24,983 nucleotides of DNA from Polysphondylium violaceum (Eukaryota > Evosea > Eumycetozoa > Dictyosteliales > Dictyosteliaceae). Location of the stretch: assembly GCA_000277445.1 (NCBI GenBank), contig AJWJ01000345.1, forward strand, positions 1 through 24,983, given 5' to 3'. Below are positions 1 to 10,807 of the stretch, one piece after another. Made by a program: the position numbers and the translations under genes. How positions within the stretch are numbered: position 1 is the stretch's first letter; each line of letters opens with the position of its first letter. The notes under the pieces are model-generated. The model was not told the DNA's origin, did no database searches, and was given only the letters and a program-made list of their open reading frames with translations.

Positions 1-3000
1 TTTTGTCCATCAATGCTTTTAATGCTGGCTTAATAGATGAGATAGAGGCAACAATGATATCAGTGGTTTCTGATGAATGCTCTAATATCCATTTAATCAA
101 TGGAATAGAGAGACCAGATTGGCCAGTAATTAAAGCACATGGACCAACATCGAGTTTGTATTGAGATTTTGGAATGCCAATGTTGGTTGGTTTTGGACAA
201 ACATTAAAGATATCTGAGCAATCGATAACAATCTTTCCAATATGTTTTCTTTCAGAAAGATAGTCAATGGCATTTTTACTTTGGTCAACTTGGAATGATT
301 TAATGGGGACTTTGTCCAAGGTGCCATTGGAAATATTGGCAACAATGTCATTGAGCATATTCTTGAGGAGAAGAGGTTTTTCATCTATCATTCTTTCCAA
401 ATCAATGGTAGAGTAAAGAATATCTCTCTTGAAATTACCCAACCCAATTGGCTCATTGGCATAGATGTGAGTGACAGAAAGATCTAGTAATCTACCAAAA
501 GATCTAAGACAATGAAAGTTTGAATTGATAGCATCACCGGCAAGAGTATTCAAAACACAATCAACTTTGTGATCAAGTTTACTCGAGAAATCTAAATGAT
601 CTCTACTATTGTAGATACCAGAGAGAGTATAGTTGGATTCCAAATATTTTTGTTTATCATTTGAACCAACAGTACAGTAGATTTCTTTACAACCATTGGA
701 TTTTAATAAATTTAATGAAGCAAGACCAACTCCACCAGTGGCAGAATGGATCAAAACAGATTCATTGGCACTATCCAAATGACCAACTTTGAATAAACTA
801 TAGTAGGCAGTACAATAGACAACTGGAATAGAGGCGGCTTCAATAAAGCTAATGTTGTCTGGCTTTTTAATAATTAAATTTTTACTAGTTTGAACGTGAG
901 ATCCAAGAGAATGTCTAGCAAAACCCATTACATGATCACCAACTTTAAACTCGGTTACATTGTCACCAATGTATTCAATGATACCAGAACATTCTAAACC
1001 AAAAGGTGGATGATGGACATCACCTTTTCTAAAGATCTCTTGTGGTAATTGACCTTTAAAGAATAAATGGTCTTTGAAATTAATACCAACAGCCATTACT
1101 CTTATAGTGACACTGTTTGAGGAAGGATTTGGCTTAAAGTGATATTTAAAGTTGAGACTAGCATTTGCATTACAAAATACTTGGTCGGCGTTAGCAAAGG
1201 TACTCTCCTTTAATGGAAGATTATAGTTAAAGTATCTTGGAACAAAAGAGATATTCTTTTTCATAATAAACTCTTTATCGCTACAGGCCATGTGTGTAAT
1301 GCCAAAGATTGTGTGGATGCTAGTATTTTCTTCACAATCGATATCAATAGAGTACATATCAAGATTTGGATGTTCATTTTGTGCAGTTCTAAAGACACCA
1401 ATAAATGAAGAGTTGATATAATTTCTTGGACTCTTTTGAGCTTGTTTGGTAACAATGATCAACTTGGCTTTGGATTTAAGTAGAGAAAGAGTTTCTACAA
1501 GCTTAACCAACTCTACATTACAAGATTTGTAATTAGAATTTAGAGTATCGATACCGACTAAATGAAGAATATGAGTACAATCTTGAACTTTTTGTTGAGC
1601 TAGATGGACTCCATCAGTAAAAGCAGTAGTATCAATCATTTCTACCTTAGGGAATAAAGCAGAAATATCTCTCATCCATTTTAACAACTTTTGTGAAGTA
1701 TTATGAGTTGTCAATCTTTGGCTTTGAGTTTTATCCATTACAATTAATACCTTTTCAAATCCAGTGGATGGTAGTGGGAACTCATTGATTGAGTTCTTTT
1801 GAGAATGGATAATAAATGTATGAGATTGATCAAAGGTATCACCAGCAATACATTTGGTATTATTGAAACCATGGTTTGCTAAAATTTCATTCCATTTACC
1901 TGGAGTAATACTACAATGATTGGTACGAATTGAATCATTAAATTGGTACCATTGTGAGAAACAACCAAATACTGCATCAGAGAAAACTACATTTGATTTT
2001 GGTTCAATGAATAATAGCCAACCTCTGGATGAAAGTACCTTGTAGATATTTGAAATTGCTTTATCAAGATCGGATACGGCATGGATTACATATGCCATTA
2101 AAACTAAATCATAATGATTAGCCATGTAACCTTGTTCCAAAACATTCTTTTCGAGGTCAAGAGTAGAGAATTTAAATTTAATCAATGGGAATCTAGAGGT
2201 CATATTGGCTTGTAAATCTTTTGGAATAAAACCTAAAGATACATCGGTAAAGTTGTATTCAACAATCAATGATTCTGGATTACTTGAAGTGGTTAAAGTA
2301 TTGTGAATTTGTTCCAATACTTTCCAACTTAGACTACCTGTACCAGCACCGATTTCTAAGATTTTGAAGACACGTTTTTCATTAACAACAGAAGAGATTG
2401 CTTGTTTGGTCAAGAGGGAAACCTTTTCTAAATAAAATGTTGTTGAAATGGATGATGAATAGAATCTTGAAAGAATATCATCTTCAAAGAGAGTATGTGG
2501 AGCGGATGAATCGCCAAGTAAAACAAGCTTTGGAATAACTTGAGCTACTCTTTCAATTAAATCCAACTCTAACATTGATTTTGGATATTTATCGAGAACA
2601 GCTTGCTTAGAAACCTGGAGAATTTGTGGTGGATAAAGTGTAAAGATTTCCAATATTCTAGAGAAGAATCTTTCAAGATGAAGAGAATCTACTTTAACTT
2701 GATACTTTTCAATAAATGATTTTGAATCCTTTAAAGCCAAAGAAAAGTCTTGATTTACTTGAACAAGATTTTCATACAAGATATTTGAGCAATATTGACA
2801 AAAGAGAGAATCTTGAAGAATATTACTTGCAACAAATGATTCTTCATTTACAAATGGTGCCAATATAAGATTAGCAGGAGATGGAATTGGTGAATCTTTT
2901 GATTGCCAATCAAGAGAGAATGTTTCTTTTGATGGTACTTTAAGATCACTATTGTCATTTGATTTTTTCTTTTGACTAATTGATTTAATAGTTATTTTAC

Positions 3001-6000
3001 CAAAGGTTGCAATTACTTTTTCATTGGAAATCATTTGGGCTTTACCTTGAATGGAAAAAATTTTTTTAGATTCCACTGTGGTTAAAAGTTTAATATCTTT
3101 TGGACAAACCAAAGGAAGATTATTAACGTAAATAACTAAATGTTCAATAGATTCTACAACATAATCTTGTTTATCATTCACCATTCCCAACATACCATGG
3201 AAAGCATTATCAAGAATGGATGCATTTAAAATTGATTTATCATTGTTGGTGGCTAAAGTTGCAATCGATTTACTTTGGTCGTTTGAAACTTTTAATGATT
3301 CGACTCTTTGGAAATTTGGACCATATTGTAAACCAAGTTTTAAAGAAACATGATTATAAAGATTTGATTTTTCAACTACGTTGGTAGCCAAAGAGTTGTT
3401 GTCAAATAATTGATTAATATTTGCGTTGTGGGGATAAAGAGAAACAACACCTTTGCAAGTTTTAGTCCAAGTTGGTAATTCATCTTTGGATTGATTAGAA
3501 TCCTTTAATAAGAAAGAGATTCTATATTTATCTTTGGCAATTGGTTCAAAGATTGATTGAAGAGTTTGATTTTCGCCATCAACAATTACAAAAGGATTCA
3601 TAAACTCTAAAGATTCAATGACAATATCTTTACCAGTGGTAGAGTTGTTTGATTTTTGTAATTGAATAAAGTATTGAGAAATGATTTCAATGTAACCAGC
3701 TCCAGGGAAAACAGATTTTCCTTTAACTTTGTGATCGGCCAAGTAGGCAAAGATTGGTTTAGCAACATTGATAATAGTTTCAAAAGTTGGAACGCTATAG
3801 CCACTCAACTGATTACCCAACAAAGTAGTGGATGGACCATCTAAACGAGTCTTTTTTGATTCAAAAGATTCATTCCAATAGGTTTCTGAATCCCATTGAT
3901 ACTTAGGGAGAACACTGGTGACATCTTTCCAGTAGTTGCTGGTGAAATCTTGAGCAATAGATTTTTCATTTATAACTGCATTGTAGAGTTGATAGGTGAA
4001 ATCAACTTCAACACCAAAAGTGTACATAGAGGCAATGGATGATTTAAATGTATCCAATTCATCCTTGGTTCTATTCAATGAGCCAAGAACTAAGGGTTCA
4101 GACTTTAATCCTTTTGGAATACACTTGGAGATGAGTGGATTTAAAGTGGGATGTGGAGATATTTCTAAAAATACTATAGGATTATCAGAGACCTCTTTGA
4201 GATATTTACAAATATTGTGAATGGCTTTTTCAAAGTAAACTGGTTTTCTAAGGTTTTTATATACATAGTTGGCAGAATATTGTTTGGTATGAATATTTCC
4301 ATCAACTGTAGAAAACAATGGGATACTTGTGGTTGGATTTGACTCTATTTCACCAAGAGATTCCATCACAGATTGTCTTATAACTTTTTGGTGTCTTGAA
4401 TGGAATGAACATGGAGATTTAAGTGAAGTATTGAATATACCATCGGCGGTTAATTGTTTGGCAACACTATCTAAAGTTTCATTATCGTCAGTTACTACAA
4501 TAGAGTCTGGTGAATTGTAACAAGCAATTTCAACAGTTGGGAATAGAGTTGAATATTTTTCGCTCCATTTAGCACTTGAAACATTAATGACCAACATTCT
4601 ACCAGAACCAATGGTTTTTGCTTGATTAAGACTTCTGTAATAAACAATCTTTGCGGCAGTTTCCAAAGAAATGATACCAGAAGTATAGGCAGAAGTAACT
4701 TCACCAAAACTATGACCAACAACTACAGATGGAACAATACCCCAATGTTTATAAACTTCAACAAGAGCAACTTGTAAAAGGAACAAAGCTGGTTGAGCAA
4801 GAAGAGGGGAATGAATATCATTTGAATTGTCTGGTGTTTGAGATAATTTTTCAAAAATACTATATCCATAATAATTACTTAATAAGCCATCAACTTTATC
4901 AACAGTATCTTTAAATACCTTGTCAGACTTGTATAATTCTAAACCCATTCCTTTCCATTGTGGACCTTGACCACAAAATACAAAGACAATTGATGATTTA
5001 CCAGTTGTATCTTTACTGAGTTGTTTAGTAGAATTAATCATTGTTGAGTTGTTGATAAAGTTTGACCACGAAGAGCTTAATGATACTGCTCTGTGTGAAA
5101 GATTATGTGATTTTGAAATGATTTGATGTTTAACAAATTCTTCAAACAACATAGTTGTGTGATATGATGGATTTGACTTAATCAAATTTATATATTTATC
5201 CATTGATTGTTTAGAATTTGTTGAAAATGGTATTAAATATTTAAAACTATCATTTTCCACATTATCATTTCTAATTTTAAATAAATTTAAATTAATATAT
5301 ATATAAATTAAATTATTAAATAATATAATAAAACATACAATAAAACATTTAAATCATTATTAAATTCTTGAACAATTAAATGACAATTAGCACCACCATA
5401 ACCAAAAGAATTGATACCAATATTTACTAGACGATCTTTTGGGAATGGTTCAGATTGTGTTACCACTTCAACATTATAATCAGCAAAGGGGATATTTGGA
5501 TTTAAAGATGAACAATTAATTGATGGGACAAGAGTACGATTTTTTAACATTAAACAAACTTTAATTAAAGAAGCAACACCTGCAGCACTTTCAAGATGAC
5601 CAATGTTTGATTTAAATGAACCAATTTTCAAAGTATTTTCATCATTTGAAAGAGCACCACTAATGCCTCCAACTTCAATTGGATCACCAACAGCAGTTCC
5701 AGTACCATGTGCTTCAACATAATAGATATCTTGACAAGACAAGTTTGATCTTTCCAAAGCTTTTGTAATATTATTTGATTGGGAATCAGAGGATGGAGTA
5801 GTTAAACTTGATTTATTAAAGGTACCATCTTCGTTAATGGCACCACCTTTAATTACACCATACACTCTATCGCCATCTTGGATTGCTTTGTCTAAAGATT
5901 TAATTACCAATACACCAGCACCTTCACTTCTAACATAACCGTTTGCTTTGTCAGAGAATGGCTTGCAACGTCCATCTTCACTTAAAACACCAAGACTACT

Positions 6001-6732
6001 AAAACCAATAGATGTTGTTGGATCGACTAAATAATTTACACCACCACAAAGGGCTACATCGCAATCGCCCTGGTTAATGGCTTGAGTGGCAAGATATACA
6101 GAGACCAATGAACTACTGCAAGCGGTATCAATGGCCAAAGATGGACCTCTAAAATCAAAACAATAAGAGACTCTATTGGCAACAATAGAACTATTTGTAC
6201 CGGTGGAAGAGTATGGAGAGATTTCATTTTGATCTCTATATTGAATTTTGAGAAAATCTTGATTAGAGACACCAATAAATACACCAGTGTTTGTGCCTCT
6301 AAGCTCTGATGGTGGGATAAAGGCATCTTCAAGAGCCTCCCAAGCACAAGTTAATAAAATTCTTTGTTGTGGATCAATAAATGGAGCTTCTTTTGGAGAG
6401 ATACCAAAGAACAATGGATCAAAAGTTTTCCATTCAGAATCATTTAAAAAGCCACCAAGTTTAGTTTTTGTAAGGCCAACTTCAGTGTAATTCTTGCTCC
6501 ATCTATCTTTTGGAACACTGGAAATACCATCAAAACCTTCCATCAAACCATTCCAGAGTTCGTTTGGATTTTTTGAACCACCTGGTAATCTAAAACCCAT
6601 ACCAATGATTGCAATATCATTTGCACTATATTGAGTAGTAGTATGTGTTTCTTGATAAGAAATATCAGGTGAAGTGTTTGGAGTAGAATTATCACTACCA
6701 TTAATGTTATTATTATTATTTACAGATTGCAT
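1..6732 (-). CDS. Iterative type I polyketide synthase, partial (KS-AT-DH-MT-ER-KR start); joins 6732..5339 and 5270..1
   Basis: A highly reducing type I PKS, expected to build a reduced, possibly C-methylated polyketide from malonyl-CoA in the cytosol. About 2221 residues are visible. Domains in order: ketosynthase ~38-465 with DTACSSSL (Cys205), VEAHGTGT (His342) and KSNIGHLE (His379); acyltransferase with GQGPQWKGMG and GHSFGE (Ser652); dehydratase with HKVKGKSVFP (His978) and DNAFH (Asp1152); C-methyltransferase with the SAM motif ILEIGAGTG near 1436; enoylreductase with NFKD and GGVGLA near 1977; ketoreductase start with ALITGQSG near 2179. The rest of KR, the carrier protein and any C-terminal fused domain lie outside the window, so a Steely-type hybrid cannot be excluded. 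The start is the ATG at 6732 in an AAAATG context; the open frame extends 12 bases further up but only to a GTG. An Asn run follows the start. No inactivating change was seen. The particular paralogue is not recognised. Confidence 0.95.
5271..5338 (-). other. PKS intron 1 (68 bases)
   Basis: On the minus strand the donor is GTATGT, just after the end of the ketosynthase domain (…LIVQEFNNDLNVL), and the acceptor is AAAATTAG. Splicing restores the frame (phase 2; TT+A gives Leu) into NDNVENDSFKYLIPF, which leads into the acyltransferase linker. The intron is almost pure A/T. An intron at the KS/AT boundary is, from memory, common in dictyostelid PKS genes. Confidence 0.85.
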
Positions 6733-8740
6733 TTTAAGATACACAAAAGTTGTTATATAAATATATGTATATAAAAAGATATATAATTGGAGAATATGAA
6801 AGAAATGTTAAACTTTGATTTTGTGATTATAAATAAGTTTCCTTGGTAATTTGAGTCCAGTGAGGATTAGCGTATGGAATTTATACAATACGAAAAATCG
6901 AAAATGTCCTACCGGATTGGTTAGTGGAATTGGAAAAAAATCAAATTTAATTGAATTTTAAAAAATCTACCAAAAGCACATGCGCGAAACAAAATGAGCA
7001 AAATATGAGGAGACACGGTTATTTTTTTTTTCTAAAATGGTTTTGGTTTTTTATCCAATTAGAGGTGGAGTTAAACTATTTTAGTAAAAAGTTTTTATAA
7101 AAAAAAAAAAAAAAAGAAAACTCCGAAAAGTTGCAAAAATACCTACAGGCAAAGGAGCACCTGGCAGAGAGTGAGATTGGGTAAAAGGGGGTTGATGAAC
7201 TTGTATAATCCTTTCAATATTTGAACGGTCAATACTTTGTGGCGGTCGGTACCTTGGTGCAGATTACACAAATAGGGAGTTTTGTTCAAGCAAGACTATT
7301 ATTATATCGGTGCAAGTTCAACAAATAGGGTTCAAATCGAAAAAGTTGTTGTACAAAAAAAATGTGCCACAATTTAAAATGGAAGCAGATGATCTGATAG
7401 TTTCACTTGACAAACGATCTTTGTATTGAGAAAATTTATTCAAATTTTGTGAATATATGATATTGATATTGATATTTTATATGTGTGAAAAAATGATACA
7501 ATATAATACAACAACAGCAAAAGCTATATTATGAAGATAAAATAATAAATTAAAAAATTAAAATTACAATAAAATAATAAACGACGACAAAGACGAGATT
7601 ATTAATGGAATGATAAAATAATATTACACAAATAGGAATTTAATATAAATTACAATAATTAAAATACAAAATATAATAGCACAATGGTTTTAAATTCAAA
7701 ATAGAATTTAATTTGTTAAATATGTGTTTAATAAATAATAATATAATAGTAGTACAAATAAATAATTTAAAAATACAAGATATATGATTTGTGTATGATT
7801 AGTTAGTAGTAGTAATACTATTAGCTTTACACAATTGGATTTGATAATAAAAAAGAAACTAAAAAAAGATTTAACAGACTATTTATCTAATTTTAAAAAA
7901 AGTTTAAAAAAGAAAATTAAAAAAGAAAATAAAAAAAAAAATAAGTATCGCGTCGACAATCAGCTCAATGAATCGGATATAGAAAGAAGAGGAGGAAAGG
8001 AGGAAAAAAAAAGATATTTTCAAAATATATATTTGTAATTTGATCAAAAAAAAAAAAAAAATGTGTAAATATGGTATGGTAATGAAAAAGGAAAGGAGTG
8101 AGATTTTGATACTATAACTTTTTAAACATATTTCGTTTAATGATGGTGGTGCAAAGAAGAGTAAAAAAAGAAAATAAAAATTACAAAAATAGGAAAAAAA
8201 AGAAAAAAACATTTTATAAAATGTTCTTAGAATACCTTTTGATAATGATCATTATTATGAAAGTAGTCCCCCCACTTACTTGCCCCATTAATCAAAAATA
8301 TTGTAACCCTTTCTCCACATCATATATCTTTTAGAAAACATCACAAACTAATAAACACAATATGATTAAACCCACAATTTACAAAGATGTCACTGTCACT
8401 TTAATCGCGATTCATCACCAATCATTTCACTCACCTGGACACCCTTGATATTAATTGAGCGCAAAGACTATGCCCTCGATAAAATTTGTGACAAAAAAAA
8501 AAAAGTTGGTAAAAATAAAAATTGAGCAAAAAAAGACAAAAAAAAAAAAAAAAAATCATTTTATTTTTTGATGGCCCACCCCCTGCTCCATAGTTGGGGC
8601 TGTCTGTTTGTCAGCTTACACAGCCAATGTTTTTTGTTGTATATACAACAAAATAAAATTAATGATTGATTTTTTTTAAAAACAGTTAAAGAATTAATCC
8701 TTTGGTCCTACTACAGTAATCTTTGCTTGATGGTTTTGAT

Positions 8741-8781
8741 GGGGTGATTGTATGAGGCAGGGTGAGGGGGCTGGTGGTATG
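8741..8781 (+). promoter_or_regulatory. G-rich box, copy 1
   Basis: GGGGTGATTGTATG is followed by further G runs (GGGTGAGGGGG, then GGTGG), striking against the AT-rich background. The first 14 bases recur with one mismatch at 9011-9024. G-rich elements of this kind (G-boxes bound by the factor GBF) drive cAMP-responsive developmental genes in Dictyostelium. Equating this site with a G-box is inference. Confidence 0.35.
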
Positions 8782-9009
8782 ATTAACATAAAAAAGATTT
8801 ATTGCAAAGCGGAGGTTAAAAGATGAAAAGAAGATATCAAATGAACAAAAACCTGAACCGATTTATTAAAGATTCACATCAAACGTTAGAAAGCAACAAA
8901 GATAATTGGTGGATGTAGCCTCAACAGGTGGGCGGGCGCAAAACCTATAGGTATGTCGCAAATGTGTTTGGTGTGTGAAATGAGAATGTGAATAAATACA
9001 GCCATAAAA

Positions 9010-9034
9010 GGGGGTGGTTGTATGGTGAGTGGGG
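9010..9034 (+). promoter_or_regulatory. G-rich box, copy 2
   Basis: GGGGTGGTTGTATG matches the box at 8741-8754 at 13 of 14 positions and is followed by GTGAGTGGGG. The two boxes lie 270 bases apart in the same orientation. Possible GBF-type element upstream of the PKS. Confidence 0.35.
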
Positions 9035-9440
9035 CACAAATGGTGTTGTTTTCCTTTTTTTCTTTTTTTTACTCATGCATTCTATGCGTTTTAAAGCACT
9101 ATCACTTTATATGGTCAGATTTTTTCTATTTTCTGAAATTTGCATTGAATGAGATATTGTTTTTTTTTTTTAAAAACTTTTTTTTATAAAATTTTTTGTG
9201 CATATTTGAAAAAATCTCATTCCATATATTCAAGATTTTTTCCTTTTTTTGCCCAAAAACATTTATCTCCCCATTTGGTAAACAGATAAAAAAAACTGTT
9301 TTATCATAAAAAGAATGAAATTCAAAGTATCTATACCAAAATTTGAAATGGGCTCCTCAAGGTTGAGTGTGGTATGTGCGATAAATGATTTACAGAGAGA
9401 AAAAGAGGAAACAGTACCTCCATTTTCATAATAGTAATAA

Positions 9441-9536
9441 AGTGATCACCCCACACTTTAGCCCATGAATCATTTAATAAAACTACTTAAATCACGATAT
9501 ATTAAGTGATCTTTACCTCGAGTGATTGTGATCACC
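9441..9536. promoter_or_regulatory. Cluster of GTGATC / GTGATCAC motifs
   Basis: Two exact 8-base palindromes GTGATCAC (9442-9449 and 9528-9535), both continuing as CC, flank an AAGTGATC half-site at 9504-9511 and a related AGTGATT at 9521-9527. The same half-site forms the arms of the palindrome at 10390-10409. A repeated palindromic motif suggests a dimeric transcription-factor site. The factor is unknown. Confidence 0.35.
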
Positions 9537-10389
9537 TATAACAGCAATTGATTCGCCAATAATATAATCACAACTCTTAAATTCAATTCACCCTGATGGG
9601 GCTACAAACAAGAGGAACAAATCTCATTAAATCTCTATTTTTTGAGAAAAAATGGAAATTTCCTTCATGGATTGAGTGTGTCAGCTTCATTTTGATTGAT
9701 TTAAATCAACCAAACGAATAGAGTATGAGTTTAAACTCGATGTTCCACTTATTTTCTTTTGAAAAAAAAAAAATCATAAATGTGGATTTTCTCTTTATCA
9801 ATAGTTTATAAAATATATTTGAAACTATCATTATTATAATAGATCAAAAAAAATGAAAAAAGATATTTCATTGTGTAATTTGTTTTGAGACAATTTATTT
9901 TTTAAAAACAATACGAGTAGTATTGTAATTCTGATGGAGGTGTCATTGCATACAAAAGGAAAAGAGTAAATTGAAAAGCTTATAAGAGGGAGGGAATAAT
10001 TATTCTTAAAATGAATTTAAAATACTCTTTCCAATTTACATCGCCAATATTGTTATTGTTTGATTTTGCAAATATATAAAAACAATCTCATTTTGAGATT
10101 TATTATATTAATCACAAAATTCATAAAAAATCTTTGTATCAAATTTACAAATTTTGATATATGGTTCAATGGAGTAAACCTCTGTGCTCAGCGATGAAAA
10201 GTCACTGTGGTTTTTTCCATTTTAGTTTTCAAAGTAAATCACTTCTGTTATAGTGAGGTATGCCAATAAAATTACACCAATAATATATAAATGTCAAGAG
10301 AGATTACATTCATGGCTGGAGATTACTACCCACTATGTATATATGACTCTATGATATAATTCCATAGGGACTCTATCCCCTATCAACTT

Positions 10390-10409
10390 TTAGTGATCTA
10401 GATCACTAA
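10390..10409. repeat. 20-base perfect palindrome
   Basis: TTAGTGATCTAGATCACTAA is identical to its reverse complement. It contains GTGATC/GATCAC half-sites like those at 9441-9536. It lies about 400 bases past the PIG-T stop and 3.7 kb upstream of the PKS start. Confidence 0.6.
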
Positions 10410-10772
10410 TTAAACTATGTTCATTTCTTGAATTGAGAGGATTTTGAAATTTTCTTGAGAAAAAAAAAAAAGCCCAATGCTCTTTTATTTATTTCTTTTT
10501 TCAGACTATCTGTATATTTAAAACGATAAAAAAAAGAGATTTATTTATTGAAAAGAAATCTCAAGATTATTTTTATTTATTCTGGAAAAAGAATTTAATT
10601 TGTTGAATAAGGGGTTACACAAATTTGTTTCAAATTAAAAATCAAAATTTTAAACTGATTTTTTTAAACCTTTTTTTATCTCTGTTGTGTATTCACAAAT
10701 CAATAAATATTTTAAACTTTTATCCCTAGTTTTTAAAGTTTTTTTTTTTTTTACAAATCTTTTTTTTTCTTT

Positions 10773-10789
10773 TTTATTTATTTATTTAA
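10773..10789 (-). terminator. Probable poly(A) signal region of the PIG-T gene
   Basis: On the minus strand a tandem run of AATAAA-type hexamers (AAATAAATAAATAAA) begins about 20 bases after the PIG-T stop codon and is followed by A/T homopolymers, as expected for a 3' end in an AT-rich genome. Confidence 0.4.
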
Positions 10790-10807
10790 TATTATTATTA
10801 ATTTAAT

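Larger units (their letters stand above)
6733..10807. other. Long AT-rich spacer upstream of the PKS
   Basis: About 4 kb with no convincing gene. The part nearest the PKS start (6740-6785) is a run of alternating TA that could serve as a TATA region. A patch of less AT-rich sequence lies at 7130-7345. From 7450 to 8250 the sequence is A/T-rich with only Lys- or Phe-rich chance frames. G- or C-rich boxes occur at 8264-8286, 8577-8600, 8741-8781 and 9010-9034. GTGATCAC motifs cluster at 9441-9536, and a 20-base palindrome sits at 10390-10409. Many A or T homopolymers occur throughout. I read it as a large developmental-type promoter region, which is inference. Confidence 0.6.

Noticed and set aside
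6733-6744. PKS start 12 bases further upstream
   Set aside because: That codon is GTG. The ATG at 6732 sits in an AAAATG context and leads directly into the Asn-rich start.
7321-7345. tRNA-like B-box (GGTTCAAATCG)
   Set aside because: No matching A-box, no cloverleaf and no acceptor stem could be drawn around it.
7835-8334. Open frames rich in Lys/Asn (plus strand) or Phe (minus strand)
   Set aside because: They are translations of A and T homopolymers, lack varied composition, and the one at 7835 does not begin with ATG.
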